Part shown: one piece after another, positions 35,184 to 44,923 of the stretch
How positions within the stretch are numbered: position 1 is the stretch's first letter
How the letters are laid out: each line of letters opens with the position of its first letter
Assembly (NCBI GenBank): GCA_018242525.1
Contig: JAFEBS010000051.1
Coordinates: forward strand, 1-64,000
Length of the DNA stretch: 64,000 bases
Origin: Planctomycetota bacterium
GTDB taxonomy: Bacteria; Planctomycetota; Planctomycetia; Planctomycetales; Planctomycetaceae
Reading direction: 5' to 3'
Position numbers and translations under genes: made by a program
The notes under the pieces: model-generated
What the model was told of the DNA's origin: nothing
The model's input: only the letters and a program-made list of their open reading frames with translations
Databases searched by the model: none

Positions 35184-38100
35184 TTACGCATGGTCGATCA
35201 GCGGTTCTGGTTTTGCGACACCGCGATCATCTTTAACAGCCAGGGAATACAGCGCGGGGACTACCACCAGTGTCGTGACCAGACCTGCCAGCAGGCCGCC
35301 GATCACCGCTCGTCCCAGCGGAGCATTCGCTTCACTGCCGCGTTCAAGGGCCAGGGCCATTGGAACCAGGGCAAACAAGGCCGCCAGCGCCGTCATGATG
35401 ACGGGACGGGCCCGGATTTCTGCAGCCTTGACGATCGCTTCGGTCGGGGACATGTCTTCACTGGTGCGCAAGCGTTGAGCGAAGTCTGTGAGCAGGACCG
35501 TGTTGGCAACAACGATTCCCACCATGAAGATCACCCCCAGCAACGACTGCACGTTGATGGCGGTCTCCGTGAAGTACAGCGCCGGGATCACACCTGCCAG
35601 TCCCACGGGGACGGCTGACAGGACGATCAGAGGGATCACGTACGAATCCAGCAACATGACCATCAGGCAGTAGACCAGCAGCATCGCCAGTAACAGCCCG
35701 AGCCCGAAGTTGCGAAAGGTCTCTTTCATGCGGGCATACTCGCCACTCATGACGATTTCGCTCCCTGGTAAGATCGTATGATCATCGGTTGCGGGATCAA
35801 ACGGCAGCCATTCGCCATGACCGCCTGGCTGACCGACGGCAGCCAGTCGGCTTTCAATCTCGGCGGCGACGTGACCGAGATCACGACGGTGTACGGACAG
35901 ATTGATGTCGATTGTTGAACGCAGGTTGTAATGCGAAATTTCGGCCGGGACGCGAACCGGCTTCAGTGAAACAACGTTGCTGAGTGGGATCGGGTCTCGC
36001 TGCAAGGGGCCGGTGATGGGAATGTCCAGCAGTGTCTTCAACGACTTGATATCTTTTTCCGGGTATTGCACACCCACGTAATACTGATTGTGGCTGATGG
36101 GGTCGATCCAGAAGTTTTTCTTGTTGAATTGAATGCTGGAATTCATGGCCGCCACGACATTGCGAATGACCTCCTGCTGATCCAGTCCCAATTGGGCGGC
36201 AACGGTACGATCAACGTCCATCATGTACTCGGGATAATCCAGCCGTTGCAGAATGCGGACGTCGACAACCCCGTCGACGGTTTCCACTTCCTTCCGGATC
36301 TTCTCGGCAATCTGGCGTGACTGATGCAGGTCCTTTCCGTGGACACTGATGTTGATCGGTGTGACGCGACCTTCGTTGAGGGCGCTGCGGATTGTCCCCC
36401 CGGAATTGAAGGCCACTTCCAATCCTGCAAACCGGTCGTCTTCGGAAATCGCCTGTCTCATCTGTTCCACGTAGGCCTGTGACGACTGCTGCCGCTCGGG
36501 AATCAACTGAACTTTGATGACGGCATCCATCGGGCCGGAGTTGGGGGTGTATGCGGCAGACCAGTCCGCTCGGACTCCCAATTCGCTGACGATCAGTTCC
36601 AGATCCTGATGCAGCGTGTTGCGAATCAATTGCTCCAGATCGCCGACCTGTTTCTCCGTCAATTCGATACGCGTTCCGGTGTTGGCACGCACATACATTT
36701 CAAAGGCACCCGCATCGACGTCCGGGAAAAACTCGCGCCGCAATCTGGTTCCCATCGTGATGATCACCAGCAGCAAAACGGCCACCGCGGCGACGACCGT
36801 GGCGATCCGATGGCGCATCGCGCGGTTCAGCAGGCCCACGTACCATTTCAGTCCCGCATCGATTCCTTTCTGAATCGCCATTGCCACCCGTCCCAACAAT
36901 CCAGGGCGCGGCATTTCGATTCCGTCGCCTGCAGAATCGTGTTTGGAATGCTTCAGCCAGGCAGCACACCGTACGGGAACAAACGACATTCCCAGCAGAA
37001 ACGCCGCGATCATGGCAAATGTCACGGCAAAGGCCATCGGTCGGAACAGGAACTGGCCTGTTCCCGGCATCAGTGCCAGCGGAGCCAGCACCAGCAAGGT
37101 ACTGCAGGTGGCAACCAGTTCCGGCATCACGACTTCCCGGGCACCGTTATACGCGGCCTGACGTGGAGCGATTCCGGACGACAGGTGCCGATGCGTGTTT
37201 TCCAGGCAGACGATGGCGATGTCGACCAGTGGACCGATGGAAAGTGCCAGCCCGGCCAGCGTCATGACATTTATAGTGTTTCCGGTCGCATACAAGCCGA
37301 TCACGGCTGCCATGACCGAGAACGGAATCATGAACATCGCGATCACAGTCATGCGCCATTGTCCAAGAAAGATCAGGATCACGAGCGAGCACAGGCCGGC
37401 CCCCAGCAGTCCTTCGACGATCAGGCTTTTCAGTGACTGCCGGACATAGATGGATTGATCCATGACCATTTTCAGATTGATTCCGGGCCGGCTGAGGCGA
37501 TCCTCCATCTTGGGTAGTTCGCCCCGCAGGTCTTCCACGACTTTCAGAGTGCTGGAACCATGCTGGCGAAAGACGGGAATGTAAACTTCACGCTTCCCAT
37601 CCACGCGGACGATGTTCTGCTGGATCAGGCTTGAATCCCTGGGGACTGCGACATCACCCAGGAATTCCGCACTGTCCGGACCGACGCGCAGGGGGATGTC
37701 CCGCATGTGGTCGACCTGCTTGTACATCGAGTTGGAATCCAGCGCGTAGTCCAGGCTGCCGAGTTTCACGTCGCCGGTTGGCAGGAAGATGTTGAAGTTG
37801 TCCATGGCCTTCATGACGTCCAGGGGGGAAAGCTTGCGGGCTTCGAGCGCAATTCGATCGATATACGCCAGCACGGCGCGCAGCTTTCCACCGTACACCA
37901 CGGGGGCGACGGCACCTGGAGAATTCATGATCATGTTCCGGACTTCGTATCGTCCAACGTCGTACAGGATCGATTCGCCCTGAGTCTTGCTGTCGACGGC
38001 GACCAGGCACGCTGGCACAGTTGCGGTCGGATCATACGGCAGAATGACCGGCGGCAGCGTGCCGGGCGGCAGGTTGGGGATCGCCGCGGATGCCAGAGAG

Positions 38101-38429
38101 TTCACTTGCGTCAGTGCCCCGTTCGGGTCCACGTCATCGCGGTAAAAGTTTGTGACAATGCTGGCTCCCAGGATCGACCTCGATTCCTGACGACGCAGGC
38201 CGGCCGATTGCCCCGTCCAGCGCTCCATCCGGTTCGTGATATCCTTGGCGACGTTGTCGGCTGGCATTCCGCCATAGAACGTCAGCACTTGAACCGCCGG
38301 GCTGTTGAAGACCGGCAGGATATCCACGGGCACAACCGTAGTGCACAAAAGTCCGATGACGACCAGGACCAGCAGCACGACAGTGACGCTGCGAGGATGT
38401 TCCAGGCACGAGCGAATGAATCCTTGCAT
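35184..38429 (-). CDS. RND-family efflux transporter permease
   Basis: A 1081-residue inner-membrane transporter of the AcrB/CusA superfamily. It has an N-terminal transmembrane helix ('VTVVLLVLVVIGLLCT'), a porter region ('VQVLTFYGGMPADNVAKDIT'), and TM4 with the proton-relay motif 'IGPLVDIAIVCLENTHRH' holding a single Asp rather than the Asp-Asp pair of drug exporters. The C-terminal half repeats the fold ('NVQSLLGVIFMVGIVVANTVLL'). ATG 38429 fits family N-termini; the TTG at 38450 is weaker. With the adaptor gene upstream it should form a tripartite pump; no outer-membrane channel gene is nearby. Substrate (metal or organic) not decided by sequence. Confidence 0.88.
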   Translation of the reverse strand: MQGFIRSCLEHPRSVTVVLLVLVVIGLLCTTVVPVDILPVFNSPAVQVLTFYGGMPADNVAKDITNRMERWTGQSAGLRRQESRSILGASIVTNFYRDDVDPNGALTQVNSLASAAIPNLPPGTLPPVILPYDPTATVPACLVAVDSKTQGESILYDVGRYEVRNMIMNSPGAVAPVVYGGKLRAVLAYIDRIALEARKLSPLDVMKAMDNFNIFLPTGDVKLGSLDYALDSNSMYKQVDHMRDIPLRVGPDSAEFLGDVAVPRDSSLIQQNIVRVDGKREVYIPVFRQHGSSTLKVVEDLRGELPKMEDRLSRPGINLKMVMDQSIYVRQSLKSLIVEGLLGAGLCSLVILIFLGQWRMTVIAMFMIPFSVMAAVIGLYATGNTINVMTLAGLALSIGPLVDIAIVCLENTHRHLSSGIAPRQAAYNGAREVVMPELVATCSTLLVLAPLALMPGTGQFLFRPMAFAVTFAMIAAFLLGMSFVPVRCAAWLKHSKHDSAGDGIEMPRPGLLGRVAMAIQKGIDAGLKWYVGLLNRAMRHRIATVVAAVAVLLLVIITMGTRLRREFFPDVDAGAFEMYVRANTGTRIELTEKQVGDLEQLIRNTLHQDLELIVSELGVRADWSAAYTPNSGPMDAVIKVQLIPERQQSSQAYVEQMRQAISEDDRFAGLEVAFNSGGTIRSALNEGRVTPINISVHGKDLHQSRQIAEKIRKEVETVDGVVDVRILQRLDYPEYMMDVDRTVAAQLGLDQQEVIRNVVAAMNSSIQFNKKNFWIDPISHNQYYVGVQYPEKDIKSLKTLLDIPITGPLQRDPIPLSNVVSLKPVRVPAEISHYNLRSTIDINLSVHRRDLGHVAAEIESRLAAVGQPGGHGEWLPFDPATDDHTILPGSEIVMSGEYARMKETFRNFGLGLLLAMLLVYCLMVMLLDSYVIPLIVLSAVPVGLAGVIPALYFTETAINVQSLLGVIFMVGIVVANTVLLTDFAQRLRTSEDMSPTEAIVKAAEIRARPVIMTALAALFALVPMALALERGSEANAPLGRAVIGGLLAGLVTTLVVVPALYSLAVKDDRGVAKPEPLIDHA

Positions 38430-38453
38430 GATGGGTGATCTCCGCGACAATTC

Positions 38454-39428
38454 TCAGGACAGTGTCGCTACTGTTATCGGAGAATCAAAATCCACGGGCT
38501 TGACGGCAAGCACCGAACAGGTCAACTGAGGCAGCAGTCGCTCTGCGGTGTTGCCGACAAGGACGCCGGCGATTCCGCTTCGACCGATGATGCCGATGGC
38601 CAGAAGATCGATCCGGCACTCATCGACAAATCGCAGAATGGCGGCATCTGTATTGAGGCTTCCATCAAGGATTTGAGTTTCAATCGAGACCACCGGATCA
38701 CGGGTTTCAACGAGTGACAACTGGTGTTGCAGTCCGTCCGCGGCACGTGTGCGGAGTTTCTGGTGATATTGATCCATGACCGCGTCAGGCAGGCCGGTGG
38801 TCCAAGTTCGGTCCAACGGAAAATCGACAGAGTTGATCAGGTGGATGCGGGCTCCTGTCTGTTTCGCCAGACTGAGTGCCGCCTGCAGGGCGCGATCGGC
38901 GACCGGGGAGAAATCGCTGGCGACGGCAATTTCCATCAATGCTTCGCAAGAAGCGGGCGTCGGTTTCGTGACCCAGACTGTACTGGGGCATTTTCGCAGC
39001 AGCTTCATTGCCGTGCTGCCCACGAGCAATCGCTGGATCGTTCGCAGGTCACGAGTGCCAACGATGACCAGATCATGATGCTCATCAAGTACCTGGCGGA
39101 TGATTTCGACAGCCGCCTTCCCCAACCGCACCACAGCACGGGCATTGACGGAAACGGCTTTCGCGCGTTCGACCAGCAGATTCAGTGCTCTCCTGGCCGC
39201 CGTGTGCATCGCCTGCAGGACCTGCTTCTGGTCGCCATCCGACAGGACCTCGAAACCGTGTTCCGACCCGTCCAGCACCGCCAGAAAGGTCAATTGCGCC
39301 CCGGTCTTTTCCGCCAGCCACAGACCTCGATGAATCGCCTCTTCAACGGGCCGGGAAAAGTTCACACTGTCAGGTTGCTCGAGACGTGTGATGTCGACCC
39401 CGACCAGAATGTTCTGAAACTGTTCCAT
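38454..39428 (-). CDS. Universal stress protein, tandem UspA domains
   Basis: A 324-residue protein with two UspA folds (~1-155 and ~160-315). The second has a full ATP-binding signature ('GIIGRSGIAGVLVGNTAE', G-2x-G-9x-G-N/T). The first has a partial one ('LLVGSTAMKLLRKCP'). Both domains end with 'VWVTKP' or 'VLAVKP' strands. It lies between an RND adaptor gene and an RND permease gene, 24 bp and 18 bp from each, so it is co-transcribed with them. It probably binds nucleotide and adjusts the pump or stress response; the link is inferred from position. Confidence 0.88.
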   Translation of the reverse strand: MEQFQNILVGVDITRLEQPDSVNFSRPVEEAIHRGLWLAEKTGAQLTFLAVLDGSEHGFEVLSDGDQKQVLQAMHTAARRALNLLVERAKAVSVNARAVVRLGKAAVEIIRQVLDEHHDLVIVGTRDLRTIQRLLVGSTAMKLLRKCPSTVWVTKPTPASCEALMEIAVASDFSPVADRALQAALSLAKQTGARIHLINSVDFPLDRTWTTGLPDAVMDQYHQKLRTRAADGLQHQLSLVETRDPVVSIETQILDGSLNTDAAILRFVDECRIDLLAIGIIGRSGIAGVLVGNTAERLLPQLTCSVLAVKPVDFDSPITVATLS

Positions 39429-39446
39429 GGATGACGCTCGATTCGA

Positions 39447-40859
39447 TCATTGGCCAGTCCCCGACGATTTTGCCTGCGAGTGTTCGGATCCTGATTGACG
39501 GGTGGCTTCAATCGGTGCCACTGCAGTTCCATCCGATAGCTCTTGCCCGGGACTCAGGACGAGAAGATCGTCAGCGTCGAGGCCTGACAGCACTTCGGTG
39601 TGGATGCCATCGCTGTCCCCCAGGTGGAGCGGAGTCAAATGTGCCTTCCCGTCGTGGACGACGTAGACGCCCTGCTCATCCGCAGACGTCGAGACCAGCG
39701 AGGAGGTGGGGATAGCCAGAGCGGACTTTGCCGAATCAAAATGAATGAGAACCTTGCCATACATCCCGTCGAGTAACAGGTTTTCGTCATTCTTAAGATC
39801 GACTTCCGCGCGCATTGTGAGATTACGGCGATCCTCAGATCGGGCAATCCGCGAGACCTGTCCGTCAAAGGTCTTGCCCGGCAGCGTTTGGATGACGACT
39901 GAAGCCTGATTGCCAACATGTGTATGAGGTACGTCGGAATTGGGAATCTGAATGACGACCCGCATCAGATCGCGCCGGGCAACAGACAACATTGGAATCT
40001 GACCGCCACTGGAAGCATCGCGAATGAAATCTCCACGGTCAAAATTCCGCTGCGTGACGATGCCGTTATAGGGACTGACGATTTTTGTGTAGGCCACATA
40101 GACTTTTGTTTTCGCAAGTTGCGCCTGTGCAACATCGACTTCGGCGCGAGCTTCAACCAGGTTGGCATTGGCTTCTGCCACACCCGCGGCAGCGGATCTG
40201 ACTTTGGCTTTGGACGTTTCGATGGCCACTTTGGAGGCATGGACATCGGACGCAGCGGCTTCCTGCTGATCCAGTTTCTCGTCGACAACACGCTCGTCGA
40301 TCGATTTCAATTCCAGGAGCGACTTCAGTCGTTCGTATTGCTTTTGACGGAGACTCAGTAACGACTCTGCCCGTTCCAGATTGGCCTCGGACGTGCCCAC
40401 GTCGATTTTCAGGGCTTCCAGATCGGCCTCGGCCTTGGAGACGCGGGCTGTCATCAATTCAACCGTCGACTGCGCCTGCTTCAGCAGCGCCTCGGCGTGT
40501 TCCATCTCCCTCAATCGTTCCGGGGCATCAATCTCGGCGAGAACCTGACCTTCGTGGACTTCATCGCCAATATCCACAGACTGAGTCTTCAGGATTCCCG
40601 AGACCTGCGCATACAAGTCAGCCTTCTCGAATGCCGCCACGAGACCAGGCTGTTCGGTTGTCCGCTGATATCCTCCTACAGTCGGGTGACCAACCCTGAC
40701 CTTAACGAGTGGATCTGCTTGAGATGTCTTTTTGGAGGACGCCGGCTGACCTGCCTGCGTGTCTGCCGATCCTTCCCGGAAGACAACCAGTGCCGTCAGC
40801 GACATGACAGCCACCAGAATTACGCCAAACCCACTCAATGTTCTCAATCGCGTCGCCAT
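39447..40859 (-). CDS. RND efflux periplasmic adaptor (membrane fusion protein)
   Basis: A 470-residue HlyD/CzcB-type adaptor. An N-terminal helix ('FGVILVAVMSLTALVVF') anchors it in the membrane. A lipoyl half ('VSGILKTQSVDIGDEVHEGQ') is followed by a long alpha-helical hairpin (~130-260, rich in Ala/Glu/Lys, 'AESLLSLRQKQYERLKSL'), a second lipoyl half ('IVSPYNGIVTQRNFDRGD') and beta-barrel and proximal domains. The start ATG 40859 has AAGGTGAG about 8 bases upstream. It is the first gene of the adaptor-USP-permease operon. Confidence 0.88.
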   Translation of the reverse strand: MATRLRTLSGFGVILVAVMSLTALVVFREGSADTQAGQPASSKKTSQADPLVKVRVGHPTVGGYQRTTEQPGLVAAFEKADLYAQVSGILKTQSVDIGDEVHEGQVLAEIDAPERLREMEHAEALLKQAQSTVELMTARVSKAEADLEALKIDVGTSEANLERAESLLSLRQKQYERLKSLLELKSIDERVVDEKLDQQEAAASDVHASKVAIETSKAKVRSAAAGVAEANANLVEARAEVDVAQAQLAKTKVYVAYTKIVSPYNGIVTQRNFDRGDFIRDASSGGQIPMLSVARRDLMRVVIQIPNSDVPHTHVGNQASVVIQTLPGKTFDGQVSRIARSEDRRNLTMRAEVDLKNDENLLLDGMYGKVLIHFDSAKSALAIPTSSLVSTSADEQGVYVVHDGKAHLTPLHLGDSDGIHTEVLSGLDADDLLVLSPGQELSDGTAVAPIEATRQSGSEHSQAKSSGTGQ

Positions 40860-41184
40860 CGAAAGCTCACCTTCTAAAGAGGTCAGAGTCGTTCTTTGGT
40901 CCGCTTGTTGTCTCCTTCAAATTGAGCAATTCGTGTTCCGCCCAACGATGATCGAAAGGTCTGTTCAGGATCGCCAGCAACCTGTATTTGCAATCGCCAA
41001 AATGGCTGACGAAATGGCTGAAATGCAAACTTTTTGGCTGAGAGATCTCCACCTTTCAGAAACGCAATCTGCAAAGTGCCTGCGGCCACCCCGATGTTGA
41101 CGGATCGTAATGGATGAGACTATTCCAGGGTGGATGACATTCGAACAGTTTAAGACTGTTCTGGAGTTGGCGGGATTGTCAGGA
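40860..41184. other. Intergenic region upstream of the RND operon
   Basis: 325 bp between the RND adaptor and TrmB ends. It probably holds the promoter of the efflux operon. I see a short direct repeat (aaatggctga / gaaatggctga near 40999-41018) that could be a regulator site, and no recognisable gene. A plus-strand frame at 41110-41337 overlaps trmB and is a shadow. Confidence 0.4.
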
Positions 41185-41805
41185 TCACTTGCGCAGCCAC
41201 AGACCTCGGTAGATGTTGCAACCTGCCAGTTTTCGGCGGCGGTGGAAGCCGGTCAGATAGTCGAGATCGTCTTTCCCCTCCGGTTCCGGGGGCGGGATCC
41301 GGGGTTCGAATTCGGCGTGGTTATTCATCAATGCTGAAATGACAGTGAAATAATCTTCAACATCGGTCCATGAATGGACATGACCGCCGTGCATCACGAC
41401 ACGGGCCAGCAGATCCGCGAATTCGTCGGTGAACAGCCGGCGCTTTTTGTGCTTGGTCTTCCACCAGGGATCTGGGAAGTAAACCCGCGCCGCCTGGACG
41501 GAATGAGGTTCGATGTGCTTCGTCAGCAGATCTTTCGCGTCCCCACCGATGACGCGGCCATTGGGGAGTGCACGCTTGGAGATTCGAGTGGCACCACGTC
41601 GGCCTTCGGAGTAATCCAGTTCCACACCCAGCCAGTTGATTTCGGGATGAGCCACCGTGGATTCGAACAGGAATTTCCCCCGTCCGCAACCGATGTCCAT
41701 CTCGACTGGATGATCGTTCCCGAAGAACGTGGTCCAGTCGATGACTCCTTCGATTTCGTCGAGGGCCACAAAATACGGATGCAGATCAACAATCGGTGCG
41801 GGCAT
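41185..41805 (-). CDS. trmB: tRNA (guanine-N7-)-methyltransferase
   Basis: A 206-residue TrmB that makes m7G46 in tRNAs using S-adenosylmethionine. The SAM site is 'MDIGCGRGKFL', followed by 'WLGVELDYSE' and the signature 'VYFPDPWWKTKHKKRR'. The C-terminal 'RGLWLRK' closes the domain as usual. ATG 41805 begins the family sequence and length is standard. It follows the FabZ-like gene after 122 bp in the same direction. Confidence 0.93.
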   Translation of the reverse strand: MPAPIVDLHPYFVALDEIEGVIDWTTFFGNDHPVEMDIGCGRGKFLFESTVAHPEINWLGVELDYSEGRRGATRISKRALPNGRVIGGDAKDLLTKHIEPHSVQAARVYFPDPWWKTKHKKRRLFTDEFADLLARVVMHGGHVHSWTDVEDYFTVISALMNNHAEFEPRIPPPEPEGKDDLDYLTGFHRRRKLAGCNIYRGLWLRK

Positions 41806-41927
41806 GGCGCTGACTTTGTAACCCGAAATGGACGCGGGCTCGTCATTGAGCGAGATCGGCGAAGGTTCCTTCGTGTCGCCGGCTCATGGTACCGCAATGC
41901 TCCGCATCGCGTGGTCAACAACGCTGG

Positions 41928-42443
41928 TCACTCGGACACAGCATCGACTGTCTGGCGGTCAATGTGAATCGGAACCCCGATCATCTGGCCGCTGTAGACC
42001 ATCTTGTCTTTGACGAAACCCTGGAAATTGAATTCGGCTCGTTGACCGGCGCGCATACGATGCAGACGGGCCATGATGATCAGCCGGTCGCCGATGAACA
42101 CCGGGCTGCGAAAACGGACTTCCTCCATCCCGCCGAACCCCAGGAAATCGCCCCCCAGCAGCTTGTACTTGCGGGCATAAAAGCCAGCCAGTTGGGCAGC
42201 GCATTCGCACAGGACGACGCCCGGCATCAACGGGAATCCTGGCATGTGTCCACGGACCCAGAATTCATTGGGAGTGATGTCCTTGTAGCCGACCAACCCA
42301 TGACCTTCGCGATCGACGGTAAGAATCGCCGTCAGTTGCTCCATCTCGAACCGTTGAGGATTGATCTCACGGATGTCGTCAAGATTGAACAGCGGCTTGG
42401 ATTCGTCGAAGGAATTGAAGTCATACAGTGTCTGGGGTGGCAT
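41928..42443 (-). CDS. FabZ-like 3-hydroxyacyl-ACP dehydratase (hot-dog fold)
   Basis: A 171-residue hot-dog protein with the FabZ/FabA active-site pattern 'GHMPGFPLMPGVVLCE' (catalytic His and Glu). The hot-dog strand 'VRFRSPVFIGDRLIIMARL' follows. The N-terminal ~40 residues ('FNSFDESKPLFNLDDIREI') are longer than in E. coli FabZ. ATG 42443 has AAGGAG 6 bases upstream. It would dehydrate hydroxyacyl chains in lipid or polyketide synthesis. The lone location does not show which. Confidence 0.88.
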   Translation of the reverse strand: MPPQTLYDFNSFDESKPLFNLDDIREINPQRFEMEQLTAILTVDREGHGLVGYKDITPNEFWVRGHMPGFPLMPGVVLCECAAQLAGFYARKYKLLGGDFLGFGGMEEVRFRSPVFIGDRLIIMARLHRMRAGQRAEFNFQGFVKDKMVYSGQMIGVPIHIDRQTVDAVSE

Positions 42444-42606
42444 CAGCGTCTCCTTGTCTCGCGGATATTCGGAGGCGAAGAATGAAGGAAGCTGTCGGAA
42501 AGATCAAGTTGACTTTACCATCCTGCGGCCCGGATTGAAGTTTTCACCTCATTTTCGGCCGGATCTGGTTTCCTGCAAACGTCTTGGGTGTCATCAGCGG
42601 TCGTTG

Positions 42607-43563
42607 CTATAAACTGAGCAGATCACGGATCTGTGTCAAGTTGGTCAACAACCGATCTGGTTTGGTGGCAGGATCTTTCAGTTCGTCTGGCGTCACCTGC
42701 AGCCCCAGTTTTTCGGCTGCGTATAGAGCCGTTCGCATACCCAGCGATTTGGCCACCGCCAGATCGTCGGCGACCCGCGAACTGACATGCAGGATCTGCT
42801 CGGGCTCAATGCCGATCTTCACGAATCGATCGACTGCGCGCAAAAAGAGCGTCTTGGAAGGCTTGCGGACTCCCTCCACGTAGGAAAAGGTATTCAGCGA
42901 CGGCGTAAACAGGGCATCGGGACGCGGAATCGTTCCCTGTGTCAGCAGGGCTCGGAAGACCTGAACGATGGTGAACGGCTGTCCGTCCGTCAGCAGCGAC
43001 TGGCGCAGCCCGCCCCCCTGTACCGCCAGCAGTGCCGGCAACGCTCCCTCAACCGCTTCCACTCCTTGCAGGGAACAGTGGAAAAAGTAGGCGACCTTTT
43101 CAGACAAGTCGTCCAGATCGCCGTAAAAGTCCGCGTCGTACTCGTAATCCTTCTTGTCGAGCATCGCCAGCAGGCGTTTCCAGAGGTGGGCCGAATTGAC
43201 TTCGGTAATGTCTCCCTTGCGTCCCGAGCTGGCCATTTTGAGTTCATCGAAGACATGCAGGTATTTCTGCTGCATGTATTCAAACGGCTTGCCGGGTTTG
43301 CGCGTCATACTGTTCCACATGTTGAATTCCTGGATGGTCTTATCCAGGGCAATCTCCATGCGGATCGCTTGCGGGTGTTGAAAGAGCAAATCGCCGTCCG
43401 AAATCCGCAGCAGCGTTCCGTAGACGTTCCAGGTAACCGCTCTAATTCCTGACAGCGGTTTCAGATACGGTGTGGCCTTGGCGGATTCCACCTTCGGGGC
43501 TGCCGGCCACCGTAAGTTTCGTTCTGTCAGCCATTCCGCGTACTCGAACAGCGATTTCGCCAT
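42607..43563 (-). CDS. HAD-like protein with substituted nucleophile
   Basis: A 318-residue protein of the haloacid dehalogenase superfamily. The motif I region is 'RAVTWNVYGTLLR', where the nucleophilic aspartate of D-x-Y-G-T-L is Asn46. Motif II is 'SLLTDGQPF', motif III 'RKPSKTLFLRA', and motif IV 'SSRVADDLAVAKSLGMR' is intact. The cap region is long (~65-200). The start ATG 43563 is a compromise: a longer frame reaches 43977 but runs into the divergent hisC promoter. Asn in place of Asp would abolish normal HAD phosphatase chemistry unless deamidated. Function unknown. Confidence 0.75.
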   Translation of the reverse strand: MAKSLFEYAEWLTERNLRWPAAPKVESAKATPYLKPLSGIRAVTWNVYGTLLRISDGDLLFQHPQAIRMEIALDKTIQEFNMWNSMTRKPGKPFEYMQQKYLHVFDELKMASSGRKGDITEVNSAHLWKRLLAMLDKKDYEYDADFYGDLDDLSEKVAYFFHCSLQGVEAVEGALPALLAVQGGGLRQSLLTDGQPFTIVQVFRALLTQGTIPRPDALFTPSLNTFSYVEGVRKPSKTLFLRAVDRFVKIGIEPEQILHVSSRVADDLAVAKSLGMRTALYAAEKLGLQVTPDELKDPATKPDRLLTNLTQIRDLLSL

Positions 43564-43799
43564 GCGCTGGTGACTCTCGGTTGCGTGGCCAGAAGTGATT
43601 TGTCGGGCTTTGCCCCACTTGGGAGTTCCCCAATCATAGCGGTAAACTGATCGGATCAAATCCCAAATCAGAAGTTCCCGGCCGCCGGCCGATTTTGAGG
43701 TTTGGAACTCGGTTGCAGTTCTCTGAACCTCCTCCGACAATTCGTGTCCCCAGAGCTGCCATTGAGTCCACGACTTCCGCTGCGAAAGCAATTGTGCCG

Positions 43800-44876
43800 A
43801 TGAGCCTATTCCGACCAGAGATCGATCGCATTGCCGGCTATGTGCCGGGGGAACAGCCCCAGGATTCCGGCTGGACCAAATTGAACACCAACGAGAATCC
43901 GTACCCCCCGTCGCCGCACGTTGTCGAAGCCATCGTGGAGGCGGCGCGAGGAAAGTTGAACATGTACCCGGACCCACTGGGAACCCGGTTCCGCAAGGCG
44001 GCGGCCAATGTGCTGGGATTTGATCCCGACTGGATCCTGCCTGGCAATGGCAGTGACGAAGTCCTGACGATCCTGACGCGCTCGTTCGCCGGATCGACCG
44101 ACCAGATCGCGTATCCGTATCCGAGCTACATCCTGTACGAAACGTTGTCCGACCTGCAGGGTGCCCGTCACGAGCGGCTGCTGCTGGAACCGGACTGGTC
44201 GTGGGACTTCGACAAGATCAGTCCTCAAATCGAACGGAGCAAGTTGATCTTTGTCCCGAATCCCAACTCCCCCTCGGGAAATCGCTGGACCTGGGACGAC
44301 CTGTTGACACTGACTCCGCCGCACGGGATCCTGGTTCTGGACGAAGCCTACGGCGACTTCTGCGACACGCCTCATCGGGGCGAACTGCTCAACAGCAGCG
44401 TCGGTCGGCAGGTCGTCGTCACCCGGACATTCAGCAAGAGCTACAGCCTGGCAGGAATCCGGTTTGGATTTGCCCTGGCCCATCCCGATCTGATTGCCGG
44501 CATGCGCAAGATGAAAGACAGTTACAATTGCGATTCGCTGTCCCTGGCGGCCGCAACCGCCGCCATCGAAGATCAGGACTGGATGCTGCAGAACACCGCC
44601 CGCATCCGTTCGACCCGTCAGCGGCTGACGACGGCCCTGACGGCCCTGGGTTTCCATGTGGTCCCCAGCCAGACCAACTTTGTCTGGGCGACTCATCCCA
44701 CCGGGCAGCACAAGACGCAGTACGAAGCGTTGAAAGCGAAGAAGATTCTGGTCCGTTACATGTCCTTTCCAGACGTGGCGTGGGCACCGGACCAGAAACT
44801 GGAGGGACTGCGGATTACGATTGGTACCGATCCGGAAATTGACGCACTGTTGATGGCGTTGCGAGAAATCGTCTGA
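43800..44876 (+). CDS. hisC: Histidinol-phosphate aminotransferase
   Basis: A 358-residue PLP-dependent class I/II aminotransferase. It converts imidazole acetol phosphate to histidinol phosphate in histidine synthesis. Family stretches include 'KLNTNENPYPPSPHV', 'NPNSPSGNRW' and 'VLDEAYGDF', and the PLP lysine is in 'TFSKSYSLAGIRFG'. ATG 43800 starts at 'MSLFRPEIDRIAGYVPG', a normal HisC N-terminus. hisB follows after 47 bp in the same direction. Confidence 0.94.
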   Translation: MSLFRPEIDRIAGYVPGEQPQDSGWTKLNTNENPYPPSPHVVEAIVEAARGKLNMYPDPLGTRFRKAAANVLGFDPDWILPGNGSDEVLTILTRSFAGSTDQIAYPYPSYILYETLSDLQGARHERLLLEPDWSWDFDKISPQIERSKLIFVPNPNSPSGNRWTWDDLLTLTPPHGILVLDEAYGDFCDTPHRGELLNSSVGRQVVVTRTFSKSYSLAGIRFGFALAHPDLIAGMRKMKDSYNCDSLSLAAATAAIEDQDWMLQNTARIRSTRQRLTTALTALGFHVVPSQTNFVWATHPTGQHKTQYEALKAKKILVRYMSFPDVAWAPDQKLEGLRITIGTDPEIDALLMALREIV

Positions 44877-44923
44877 ACCCGGATCAATGAACAGACAGGC
44901 TCGAACAGACAGGAATTCGTCCG

